Notes under the pieces: generated by a model | What the model was told of the DNA's origin: nothing | Databases searched by the model: none | The model's input: the letters and a program-made list of their open reading frames with translations, nothing else | Made by a program: the position numbers and the translations under genes | Assembly (NCBI RefSeq): GCF_040239565.1 | Contig: NZ_JBEHWS010000006.1 | Coordinates: 186,001 to 250,000, forward strand | DNA length: 64,000 nucleotides | From: Fulvimarina sp040239565 | GTDB lineage: Bacteria > Pseudomonadota > Alphaproteobacteria > Rhizobiales > Rhizobiaceae | Direction: 5' to 3' | Shown: one piece after another, positions 17,490-28,900 of the stretch | Position numbering within the stretch: position 1 is the first letter of the stretch | Layout: each line of letters begins with the position of its first letter

Positions 17490-19835
17490 TCAGTTGACGG
17501 CGTTGATCGCGTTCCAGACCTTTTCCGGGGTCGCCGGCATGGTCAGGTCGTTGTTGCCGATCGCATCGGTGATCGCGTTGATCACCGCCGGCGGCGCACC
17601 GATCGCACCGGCCTCGCCGCAGCCCTTGAGGCCGAGCGGATTGGTGGTGCAGGGCGTGACCAGAGTCTCGACCTTGAACATCGGCAGGTCCCAGGCGCGC
17701 GGCATGGCGTAGTCCATGTACGACGCCGTCACCAGCTGGCCGGTCTCGTCGTAGTTGACGCCTTCCAGAAGCGCCTGGCCGATGCCCTGCGCGAGACCGC
17801 CGTGCACCTGACCTTCGACGATCATCGGATTGATGACATTGCCGAAGTCGTCGGCCGCGACGAACTGGACGATCTCGGTTACGCCCGTCTCCGGGTCCAC
17901 CTCGACCTCGCAGATGTAGCAGCCGGCCGGGAAGGTGAAGTTCTGCGGATCGTAGAACGCGCCTTCCTTGAGGCCGGGCTCCATGCCGTCCGGCAGGTTG
18001 TGGCCGGTATAGGCGCCGAGGCAAACCTCGTGCCATGCGAGCTTCTTGTCGGTGCCCGCCACCTTCACCTCGCCGTTCTCGATGACGATGTCGCCCTCGT
18101 CGGCCTCGAGCAGGTGGGCGCCGATCTTCTTGGCCTTGGCCTCGACCTTGTCGAGCGCCTTGGAGATCGCAGAGCAGCCGACCGCGCCGGAACGCGAGCC
18201 GTAGGTGCCCATTCCGAACTGCACCTTGTCCGTGTCGCCATGCACGATCTGGATGTTCTCGACGGGTACACCGAAACGCTGGGAAACCACCTGCGCGAAC
18301 GTGGTCTCGTGGCCCTGTCCGTGGCTGTGCGAACCGGTGAGGATCTCGATCGTGCCGACCGGATTGACCCGGACCTCGGCCGATTCCCACAGGCCGACGC
18401 CGGCACCGAGCGAACCGACCGCCTTGGACGGTGCGATGCCGCAGGCCTCGATATAGCAGCTCATCCCGAGGCCGCGCAGCTTGCCGCGAGACTTGGCTTC
18501 CTGGCGCCGCGCCTCGAAGCCGGCAACGTCCGCCGTCTTCATGCCCGCTTCGAGGCAGGCCTCGAAGTCGCCGGTGTCGTAGTTCATGATGACAGGCGTC
18601 TGGTGCGGGAATTCGCGGATGAAGTTGATCCGGCGGAATTCGGCCGGCGACATGCCGAGCTCGCGGGCCGCCGTCTCCATCGTGCGCTCGATGAGATAGG
18701 TCGCTTCCGGACGGCCTGCGCCGCGATAGGCGTCGACGGGCGCAGTGTTCGTATAGACGCCCTTCACGTTCGCGTAGATCGCCGGGATGTTGTACTGGCC
18801 CGACAGCAGCGTCGCGTAGAGATAGGTGGGCGTCGCCGAGGAGAAGAGCGACATGTAGGCGCCGAGATTGGCGACCGTGTTGACCCTCAGGCCGAGGATC
18901 TTGTTGTCGCCGTCGAGAGCCATCTCGACGTCAGAGACGTGATCACGGCCGTGCGCGTCGGTGAGGAAGGCCTCGGTGCGGTCGGAGGTCCACTTCACCG
19001 GTACTTCGGTGCGCTTGGAAGCCCAGAGACAGACGATCTCTTCCGGATAGATGTAGATCTTCGCGCCGAAGCCGCCGCCCACATCCGGCGCGATGACGCG
19101 CAGCTTATGCTCGGGCGCGACGTTGTAGAACGCGCTCATGACGAGGCGGGCCACATGCGGGTTCTGCGAGGTGGTGTAGCAGGTGTAATGGTCTTCGGCC
19201 GGATTATAATGGCCGAGCGCGGCACGCGGCTCGATCGGGTTCGGCGACAGACGGTTGTTGATGATGTCGAGCTTGATGACCTTGGCCGGGCTTTCGAAGG
19301 CCTTGGCTGTCGCGTCGGCATCGCCGAGCTCCCAGTCGAAGCAGATATTGTTTTCCGCTTCAGGGTGAAGCTGCGGCGCCCCGTCCTTGATGGCGTCCGG
19401 GCCTTTGACGACCACGGGCAGCTCTTCATACTCGATCATTACGCCTTCCGCAGCGTCCCGGGCCTGAGCCTGGGTCTCGGCTATGACGATGCCGATCGGC
19501 TGGCCGACATAGCGCACGATGCCGTCGGCGAGCGCCGGATAGGCGCCCATCTTCATCGGCGAACCATCCTTGGAGGTCACCGCCCAGCCGCAGATGATAT
19601 TGCCGATGCCGTCCGCCTTCAGCTGCTGGCCGTCGAGAAATTCGATGAAGCCGGGCATTTCCCTGGCCGCCGATGCGTCGATCGAAGAGATCTTCGCGTG
19701 GGCGTGCGGCGAGCGCACGAATGCGGCGTACTTCATGCCGGGAACCGACATGTCGTCGGTGTAGCGGCCCTTGCCGGTGATGAACCGGCGATCTTCCTTG
19801 CGCAGAACCTTTGCGCCGATACCTTCGACACCCAT
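17490..19835 (-). CDS. coxL: Molybdenum hydroxylase large subunit, form II CO dehydrogenase type
   Basis: This 781-residue catalytic subunit binds the molybdopterin-cytosine-dinucleotide cofactor. The active-site loop reads AYRGAGR (residues 369-375), the form II signature. Form I CO dehydrogenases instead carry AYxCSFR with the Cys that binds copper. VGGGFGAKIYIYPEE and the C-terminal KGCGEAGAIGAPPAVINAI segment, with the catalytic Glu, are present. Form II enzymes may oxidise CO poorly or act on other carbonyl or N-heterocyclic compounds, so the substrate is open. AGGGAGA precedes the ATG; the gap from coxS is 111 bp. No coxDEFG maturation genes are seen. Confidence 0.9.
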   Translation of the reverse strand: MGVEGIGAKVLRKEDRRFITGKGRYTDDMSVPGMKYAAFVRSPHAHAKISSIDASAAREMPGFIEFLDGQQLKADGIGNIICGWAVTSKDGSPMKMGAYPALADGIVRYVGQPIGIVIAETQAQARDAAEGVMIEYEELPVVVKGPDAIKDGAPQLHPEAENNICFDWELGDADATAKAFESPAKVIKLDIINNRLSPNPIEPRAALGHYNPAEDHYTCYTTSQNPHVARLVMSAFYNVAPEHKLRVIAPDVGGGFGAKIYIYPEEIVCLWASKRTEVPVKWTSDRTEAFLTDAHGRDHVSDVEMALDGDNKILGLRVNTVANLGAYMSLFSSATPTYLYATLLSGQYNIPAIYANVKGVYTNTAPVDAYRGAGRPEATYLIERTMETAARELGMSPAEFRRINFIREFPHQTPVIMNYDTGDFEACLEAGMKTADVAGFEARRQEAKSRGKLRGLGMSCYIEACGIAPSKAVGSLGAGVGLWESAEVRVNPVGTIEILTGSHSHGQGHETTFAQVVSQRFGVPVENIQIVHGDTDKVQFGMGTYGSRSGAVGCSAISKALDKVEAKAKKIGAHLLEADEGDIVIENGEVKVAGTDKKLAWHEVCLGAYTGHNLPDGMEPGLKEGAFYDPQNFTFPAGCYICEVEVDPETGVTEIVQFVAADDFGNVINPMIVEGQVHGGLAQGIGQALLEGVNYDETGQLVTASYMDYAMPRAWDLPMFKVETLVTPCTTNPLGLKGCGEAGAIGAPPAVINAITDAIGNNDLTMPATPEKVWNAINAVN

Positions 19836-19946
19836 TGGTGTATCTCCCTAAGATCCGAAGCAGGAAAGCCGCGACGTTCTCGGAACGCGGCATTCGACTG
19901 AATGAGTTATGAAAACCACATCGCCGGACCCGGCGATGCCGGCCGA

Positions 19947-20438
<492 letters not shown>

Positions 20439-20968
20439 TTATTCCTCCCATCGAAAATCGCTGGCGGGCCTCTCCCCGCCTCATTTCATCCCATCGCCGC
20501 CGCGATACCGGCGAGGCTGTCCGAGCGCGAGCGTGCCGTCTTTCTTAGAATCATGCAAGACAAGCCAATCGACCCGCGCAAAAGGCCCGATCGCGCGGCA
20601 TCCTGCTTGGGGAACGGTGAGTTGGGTATTGGACCTTCGTGCAGCATGGAACCGTTCCAGCTTTCGACCGAAACGCTAAGCGACCCGGAGCCCCCATCGA
20701 AAAGTGGAGCGACCTCGGAAGACTGTCCTGTGACAGGTTCGGCACAAGTCTCGGGGGAAGCGGAGGCAACCGGGTCGAATCGCCGCAAGTTGATCCGGTC
20801 ACCGGTTGTTATCTTTAACCAAATCGTTCTTTTTACCGGCCAGTATTGGACTCTGCCGGGACGGTAGCGACGAAGGTCGAAGCCGTTCGTATGACACATT
20901 ATCGCCGTGGGGATACGGCTGATAATCGGCGGCCTGCGTTATGAGAGCGCTGAGGGGGTAATCGGGTT
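20439..20968. other. 530-bp divergent intergenic region between coxS and tamA
   Basis: No supported gene is present. The stretch must contain the promoters of the leftward cox operon and the rightward tamA-tamB unit. I see only short inverted repeats such as CTGTC/GACAG at 20723-20736 and CCGGTCACCGG near 20796, none strong enough to name. Confidence 0.5.
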
Positions 20969-22918
20969 TTGGGGATTTGGCGTCGCCAGATCAGTCTTAT
21001 GCTTGTCGCGACGATGGTTGCCGGTGCAATGGCGCCCAACGAAGCGAGGGCGTTCGAGCTGTTCGGCTTCAAGTTCTTCGAGAGTGAGGACGACAGCGAG
21101 TTCGACGTCATCAATCCGCTCGAATACTCGGTCCGCATCGAAGTGACCCCGACGCCGGATGGCGATCCGGACATTGCGAGCGTGATCGAGGACGCCTCGG
21201 TGCTCGCCGCAGACGAGGGCGAGCCGGTGGCCGGTTCGCTCGGCCTCATCGCCAAGGCCCGGACCGATCGCAAGCGTCTCGTAGCGGCTCTCTTCGAGAA
21301 TGCACGCTACGACGGGCTCGTCTATATCTTCCTGAACGGTCAAAACATCTCCGACATCGAACCGGACACCAAGTTCAACGGGCCCGTTCCCGTGCTGATC
21401 CGCGTCCTGCCGGGGCCGAAATACCAGCTCGGCCAAGTGTCCGTGAACACCAACGGCGTTCCCGTCGATCCATCCGAATACGGGCTGGAGACAGGCGGCT
21501 CGGCTTCCTCGGTCGCCGTTCTCGAAGCCGAGTCGAATATCTACCGTGAGCTCAGGGAAGACGGCCGGCCTTTCGTCGCCGTTACCCGGCGCGACATCCT
21601 GGCGGACGCGGCGACCGATACGCTCGATTATCTGACCGATATCTCGCCCGGCCCGCGCGTTCCCTTCGGCGAGACCTGGGTCTCGGGGCCCGAAGAGGTC
21701 GATCCCGGCTTCGTCGCCTACATGTCCGGCATCTATGCCGGCGACGTGTTCTCGCCGGAAGAGCTTGAACAGGCCCGCCAACGCCTCGTCGATCTCGGCG
21801 TCTTCTCGTCCGTGGTCGTGAAGGAAGCCAAGGGGCAGGCGCTGGACGGCAGCCTGCCTGTACAGGTGACCGTCGCGGAACGCCAGAGTTTCGGCTTCTA
21901 CGGCCTCGGAGCAACCTATTCGAACACACAAGGCGCCGGTTTCTCCGGCTATGTCGGCCACCGCAACCTCTTCGGCAGAGCCGAGAACATCCGCCTCGAC
22001 GCCTCTATCTCGCGCATCGGCGCGACAGCCGTCTCGGGAACGGCGCGCGACCTCGACGGCGTCGACTTCGACACCTCGCTCGTCTTCAAGAAGCCCGGCG
22101 TCCTTGGTCCGGACTCGGTCTATATCGGTTCGATCGCGGCCGGGCGCGAACAGCCGCTCGCCTATGACCGGCTCTTTCTCAACGCCACCAGCGGCGTCGA
22201 ATACGAAATCGACGACAATCAGAAGCTCAGTGTCAGCGTGAAGGGCGAATACGAGGAGATCACCGACTTCCTCGGCACGCGCGAATATCTGATCGGTTCG
22301 GTTCCGGCGATCTACACGTTCGACAATCGCGACAACGAGCTCAATCCGACGGAAGGCTTCTTTGCCCAGGCGCGGCTCGAACCCTCCTACGGCTTCAACA
22401 CCTCGACCTTCTTCCTGAACTCGCGACTCGACGGCCGGACCTATTATTCGCCACTCGAAAGCGATCGCCTGGTGCTCGCCGGAAGGCTCGGCTACGGCAC
22501 GGTCTTCGGCGCTGATCTTGAGGATGTGCCGAACGACCGTCGCTTCTATGCGGGCGGTGGTGGCTCGGTGCGCGGCTATGAGTTCCAGTCGATCAGCCCC
22601 TATTATCCGGCAAATGCCGGCCCCGGCCAGAACGCGATCTTCGAGGACACACCCAAAGGTGGGCTTTCGCTGTTCGAGGGATCGGCGGAAGCGCGCATCG
22701 GCGTCACCGAGAACATCCAGGTCGTGCCCTTCGTCGATTTCGGCGTCGCTTCGAAAGACCTCGTTCCGGACTTCGGCGACGTGAAGCTCGGCACCGGCGT
22801 CGGCGCCCGCTATCTCACGAATTTCGGTCCGATCCGCGTCGACGTCGCCGTGCCACTCGATCCGGGCCCGCGCGATGCGGACTTCCAGTTCTACGCAGGC
22901 ATCGGACAGGCTTTCTAG
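20969..22918 (+). CDS. tamA: TamA-type outer-membrane beta-barrel (Omp85 family)
   Basis: This is a 649-residue outer-membrane component of the translocation and assembly module. A TTG start is preferred: GAGGGGG lies 10 bp upstream and it adds the basic MGIWRRQ head to a signal peptide ending near ARAFE. The alternative ATG at 20999 would lack positive charges. POTRA-like domains span about 100-310, with the last near EVDPGFVAYMSGIYAGDVFSPEEL. The 16-strand barrel follows with the conserved RGYEF loop (VRGYEF) near residue 533 and ends in the terminal aromatic of IGQAF. tamB starts 3 bp downstream. Confidence 0.92.
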   Translation: MGIWRRQISLMLVATMVAGAMAPNEARAFELFGFKFFESEDDSEFDVINPLEYSVRIEVTPTPDGDPDIASVIEDASVLAADEGEPVAGSLGLIAKARTDRKRLVAALFENARYDGLVYIFLNGQNISDIEPDTKFNGPVPVLIRVLPGPKYQLGQVSVNTNGVPVDPSEYGLETGGSASSVAVLEAESNIYRELREDGRPFVAVTRRDILADAATDTLDYLTDISPGPRVPFGETWVSGPEEVDPGFVAYMSGIYAGDVFSPEELEQARQRLVDLGVFSSVVVKEAKGQALDGSLPVQVTVAERQSFGFYGLGATYSNTQGAGFSGYVGHRNLFGRAENIRLDASISRIGATAVSGTARDLDGVDFDTSLVFKKPGVLGPDSVYIGSIAAGREQPLAYDRLFLNATSGVEYEIDDNQKLSVSVKGEYEEITDFLGTREYLIGSVPAIYTFDNRDNELNPTEGFFAQARLEPSYGFNTSTFFLNSRLDGRTYYSPLESDRLVLAGRLGYGTVFGADLEDVPNDRRFYAGGGGSVRGYEFQSISPYYPANAGPGQNAIFEDTPKGGLSLFEGSAEARIGVTENIQVVPFVDFGVASKDLVPDFGDVKLGTGVGARYLTNFGPIRVDVAVPLDPGPRDADFQFYAGIGQAF

Positions 22919-22921
22919 GAC

Positions 22922-25900
22922 ATGACCGTTTTCGCCCGCTTCCTCTCGATCGCCGCCGGCCTTCTGGTCGCGGCCGCACTCCTCGCGCCGCGCCCGGCCG
23001 CAGCGCAGGACTTTCTCGCGGGCCAGATCGAGGGTCTCATCAATTCCGACACGATGAATGTCGAGATCGAGGGGCTGTCGGGCGCGCTTTCGGGCAATAT
23101 CCGCATCGAAAGCGTCACCGTCTCCGACCCTGAAGGCGTGTTCCTGACGGCGAGCGATCTCGCAATGGACTGGTCGCCATTCTCGCTGGTGCGCTCCAAC
23201 GTCAATATCGAGAACCTCACTGCGGGCCAGATCGTGCTTGAACGGCTGCCGGTCGGCCAACCGGCCGCGGCGGAGGACGAGGAGTCGGGTGGCTTCTCGC
23301 TGCCCTCGATCACCGCCGATATCGGCAATTTCGCCATTGAGGAATTCGTTCTCGGCGAGGCAATCGCGGGAACGCGTGCAAGGCTTTCGGCGAACGCCTC
23401 CCTGTCGCTTTCGGACGATCCGGTGAACCTTGCGGTCGAGGCTAATATCCAGCGGCTCGACCAGCCGGGCCAGATCGTCCTCAATCTCGGCTTTGCTCCC
23501 GACGAGAACCAGCTGACCGTCGATATCCAGGCGAACGAACCTCAGGGCGGTCTCGTCGCCAATCTGCTCGATATTCCCGATCGGCCCGCGGTCGAACTCA
23601 ACGTCAACGGCTCGGGTCCGCTGTCGGACTTCATGGCCAACGGCGCGCTCAATGTCGGCGACGAACAGGCCGCTTCCCTGACGGCGCGAGTCAATGAGAT
23701 CGACACCGGACGGCGTGTGAACGTCTCGCTCTCCGTCGCGGCGGCGCGGTTCGTGCCGGAAGAGTATGCCCGCTATGTCGAGGGCGGCGCGAATATCGAC
23801 GCGCAGGTCGTCCTCAACAGTGACGGCACCTACCTCATCGATCAGGCGCAGGTCGCCTCCGATGTGATTCAGCTGAACGCTCAGGGCGCGGTCGATCCGG
23901 CAGGCGACGGCAACGATCTCGACGTCAGCCTTCAGTCCGCGGGACAGGGCGCGCTGGAGCTTAGTTTCGGCGACACCAATTTGACCATCGCCGAATTGAA
24001 CGCGGCGATCGAGGGCGCGCTTTCCAATGCCCGGCTCGACGTCTCGGCCTCACTGCCTGACGGCGGTTATGGGGATTATCAGGGCAGAGGCGTCGAGGCG
24101 ACGCTGCAAAGCCCCGGCTTCAACCTCACCGGACTTCAAGGCCCGGTCCAGATCGTTGCCACAGCCGAGGAGTTTGCCGCGCCCGAGGGTATTCAGGACC
24201 GCGTGCTGACCGCGCCGGTGCGCATTGAAGCAAACGGCGCGCTCACCGAAAACGGCCTGCGCTTCGATCCCTCGACGGCGACCACCGAGACGGCGCAATT
24301 GAATGTCCAGGGCAATGCCGCCCTCAACTTCTCGACCTTCGACCTGACGCTCGACTCCACATTCCGCACCTCGGCGATCTCCGCCGCACTGGTGCCGATC
24401 GCCGGCGAGGAGCTCGGGATCGACGGCAATGTCGTGCGGACCGACCGGGGCGGCTTCCGCATTTCGAACCTTGCCGTCGAGTCGACCGGACTGTCAGTCA
24501 ACGGCAACGCCTCGCTCGACAGCGAGATGGTGTCCGCTGAAATCACCGGCCGCCTGAGCGAAGCCTCCAACGTCAATCCCGCTTTGGGCGGCACGGCAGA
24601 ATTCGCGCTCGAAGCCGGCGGGCCGATCGACCTGCCCAATGTCGATCTGACGGTGGACGGCAACCAGCTCTCGATCAACGGGCAGGAGCTCGCCGATCTC
24701 GAAGTCCGCGCCCGCGCGACCCTCGCCCTCGACGCGCCCACGGGCACGGTTGAGATTTCCGGCACGCTCGATGGCTCACCGCTCGAAGGCCGCGCCGAAC
24801 TGCGAACGCTGGAAAACGGCGAGCGCGAAATCGTCGATCTTCTCATTCGCCAGGGTGAGAATCGCGTTACCGGCGATCTCCGCCTCACGGAGAATTTCGC
24901 GCCGGTCGGCGCAATCGACGTCGCGATCGAGGATATCGGCCCGCTCGCGGCGCTGGGTGGTCTCACAGCTGCCGGTGACGTCAACGGTACGATCGGCCTC
25001 GATCTGGATGCCGATCAAACCCCGGTTGCGCGGCCGGATATCACCGCGACCAGCATCACGATCGCCGGCACGACGCTTCAGGGCGCCGATATCGACCTGG
25101 ATGTCCTTGACTATCTCGGCACGCCCTTCGCAACGGGCTCCGTTACCGCCAATACGATCGACACCGGCGCAATCGCTGTCACCAATCTCGACGTTGCCCT
25201 CAGCCGCGAAGGCGAGTTCAACGCGCTTGCGGCAACAGCCGAGGCCAACGGCGTCCCGATCGATCTCGGCGCCCGCGCTCGCTTCGCACCGGAAGAGACA
25301 TCCCTCGCGATCAACCGATTGATCGCGGACATTCCGGAAGCCCGCGTCGAACTCGAAGACACCGCCAGCGTCACCATCGCAGACGGCATCACCAGTCTCG
25401 ACGGCTTCACGCTCACCGTCGGCGCTGGCTCCCTCAGTCTTCGCGGCAATGCCGGCGAAACCCTCGATCTTGACTTCGCCATGAGCGCCGTTCCGGCCGC
25501 GGTGGCAGCGCCCTTCGTCGAGGGCGTCGATCCGTCCGGTACGATATCCGGCACGGCGCAGGTGACGGGCGCATCCTCCAATCCGACCGCCAGCTTCGAT
25601 CTTCTGGCAAGCGACCTGACAACGCAGCAACTCATCGCAACCGACGTTCCGCCGGTCGATCTGCGCGTCAGCGGCCGCTACGAAGACGCAACCTTGAGCC
25701 TATCGCAGGCGAACGCGACCTTCGGCGAGGGCTCGCTCAATGCCTCCGGCTCGATCGGAGAGACCTATGATCTGACGGTCAATCTCGACTCGCTCCCGGT
25801 CGGTCTCGCCAACGGCTTCGTCGAGGGTCTGAACGCCAGCGGCGATATCTCCGGCAACGCCCGCGTCACTGGCCCGCGCGACGATCCGAACGCCGGCTTC

Positions 25901-28900
25901 AATCTCACTGGCACCGGCATCACGACGCCGGAGATCGCGCGCGCCGATATCCAGCCGCTGACACTCGACGTCGCCGGCGAATATGCCGAGGGCACAGCCA
26001 CAATCGAACGGGCCGAAGTCGCCGCCGGCCCGGCATCCCTCTTCGCTTCGGGCACCGTCGGAGAAACGCTCGATCTCGAAGCCCGGCTCGACCAGTTCCC
26101 GGTCGGCATCGCCAACGCCTTCGTCGAGAACCTCAGTGCCACCGGCACCCTGTCCGGCACGGCGGAAGCGAGCGGCCCGCTGGGTGACCCCAGCGCGACC
26201 TTCGACATCCAGGGCTCAGGGATAACGACCCGCGAGATCGTCCAGTCCGGCATCCAGCCGCTCAGCCTGCGTCTTGCCGGCTCTTATGACGAAGGAACCG
26301 CGACGATCCAGACCGGTGTCGTCAATGTCGGCGACGGCTCGCTCAACCTGTCGGGCACGGTCGGCCAGGACCTCGACGTCGATCTCGTCATCAACCGCCT
26401 GCCGGTGGGCCTCGCCAACGGCTTCGTTCAGGATCTTGATGCCTCGGGCACGATTTCCGGCCAGGCGAGCGCATCGGGCTCGATCTCCGATCCAACGGCG
26501 GAATTTTCGCTCGAGGGCCGCCAGATCACCACGGCTGCTCTTCAGGAAGGCGGCATCGACCCGCTGACCCTCGACGTCGCCGGCTCCTACACGAACCAGA
26601 CCCTCCAGCTGACACAGGCCCAGCTTGATGTCGGCTCCGGCTCGCTCACGGCTTCGGGCACGGTGGGCGAGACCCTCGATCTCGATCTTGCGCTCAATCA
26701 GCTTCCGGTCGGGCTCGCCAACGGCTTCGTCGACGGTCTCGGTGCTGAAGGGACGATTTCCGGAACGGGAACGGCGACCGGCTCACTGTCCGATCCGAGT
26801 GCCGAGTTTTCTCTTGAAGGTAGCGGCATCACGACGGCCGATATCGCCCGCTCGGGTATCGACCCGCTGACGCTCGATGCAGCCGGTTCCTATGCGAACG
26901 ACACGCTGACGCTTGAAACCGCCGAACTCAATGTCGGCACGGGCTCGCTAACGGCCTCCGGCACGGTCGGCGAAAACCTCGATATCGATGTCGACATCAA
27001 CCAGTTGCCCGTTGGCCTTGCCAACGGTTTCGTGGAGGGCCTCGGCGCCGAAGGAACGATTTCCGGCTCGGCCTCGGCCACAGGCTCACTCTCCGATCCG
27101 AATGCAGAGTTCGATCTCTCCGGCTCCGGCATCACGACGCGGCAGCTGCGCGACGGCAATGTGGCGCCGCTCACGCTCAATGCTTCCGGTGGCTATGCCG
27201 GCGGCACGCTGAACCTTGCCAACGCTCAGCTCGACATCGGCTCCGGCTCACTGACTGCGTCGGGCACCGTCGGAGAAACGCTCGATATCTCGGCCGAACT
27301 CAACGCACTCCCCGTGGGTCTTGCCAACGGCTTTGTCGACGGTCTCGGTGCCCAGGGCACGATCTCGGGTACGGCACAGGCGACAGGCCCCGTCTCCGAT
27401 CCCAACGCAACATTCGACCTCGCAGGCTCGGGGATCACGACGACCCAGATCGCGCGATCCGGAACAGCGCCGCTCTCCTTCGACGCGGCAGGCTCCTATG
27501 CCGGCGGAACGGTCCAAATCGAAACCGCGCAGGTGGATGTCGGCTCCGGTTCGCTCACCGCGTCCGGTACGGTGGGTCAGACTCTCGATGTCTCGGTCGA
27601 TATCACTCGCCTTCCGGTCGGCCTCGCGAACGGCTTCGTCGACGGGCTGGGCGCTCAGGGCACGGTCTCCGGCTCGGCACAGGCGACGGGCTCGGTGTCC
27701 AACCCCAACGCTGATTTCGACATCACGCTCGACAATGTCTCGGTCGCCCAAAGCCGCTCGGCCGGGGCGCCGCCGATCGATGCGGATATCGCGGGCAGCT
27801 ACGCCAATCAGGCAGTCGATCTCAGCCAGGCTGTCTTCAATGTCGGCTCGGGGCGTATCACAGTCGCGGGTTCGGCCAGCGCCGGCAATCTCGATCTCGA
27901 CGTCGACATCTCGAACCTGCCCGCTTCCATAGCGAGCGCTGCAGCGGCGGGCGTCGACCCGCAGGGCACGATCAATGGTTCGGTCGCGGTCGCAGGCTCC
28001 CCGAGCAATCCGTCGGTCCAGTACGACATCAGCGCAAGCGGCGTGTCGGTCGCCCAGACCCGCAGCGCCGGCGTCGGTGCGCTCGCCATCGATACCAGCG
28101 GCAGCTTCGCCAACAACACGGTGACGACGGATACCAACGTCTCCGGCTCTGGCATCGCGCTCACGGCCAGCGGCACGGTAAATCTTTCCGGCGGACCGTC
28201 GCTTAACCTTGCGATAAACGGCACGGCCCCGCTCGAACTCGCCAACCGTACACTCGCCGAAGGCGGCCGTTCGATCACGGGCACGGCGACGATCGACACG
28301 AATGTGACGGGCCCTGCCTCGCAGCCCAACGTCACCGGCACGATCTCCACATCCGGCGCGCGCTTCGTCGACGCGACAGCCAATCTCATCGTCCAGAACA
28401 TCACGACTACGATCAGCCTCAACGGACAGACGGCGACGATCAGCGCCTTCTCGGCAAGCCTCGGTCAGGGCGGCACCATCCAGGTCGGCGGCACTGTGGG
28501 CCTCACCCCGCCGTTCAACGCCGATATTTCGGTCGTCCTCAACCAGGGCCGCTACACGGACGGCGAGATCGTCACCGCCAGCCTTTCGGCCGATCTTTCG
28601 ATCACCGGCCCGCTGACGGCCGGACCGACGATTGCGGGCGAGGTGACGGCCGAGGAGATCAACATCCTCGTGCCAGAGAACCTGCCAAGTTCGCTCGCCC
28701 GGATCGATGTCACCCATGTCAACGCGCAGCCGGCGGTGTACCAGCAGCAGCGCGAGATCAATCCGGAATCGGCCGGCGGCTCCTCGGGCAGCGGCGGCGT
28801 CAATCTCGACATCACCTTCAGCGCCCCGAACCAGGTCTTCGTGCGCGGCCGCGGCCTTGATCTCGAACTCGGCGGAACGATCCAGATCACGGGCAATTCG

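Noticed and set aside
25490..27916. Tandem 303-bp repeats considered as a CRISPR-like or satellite array
   Set aside because: The units are in one open frame, keep protein sequence while codons vary, and lie inside a clear tamB gene.
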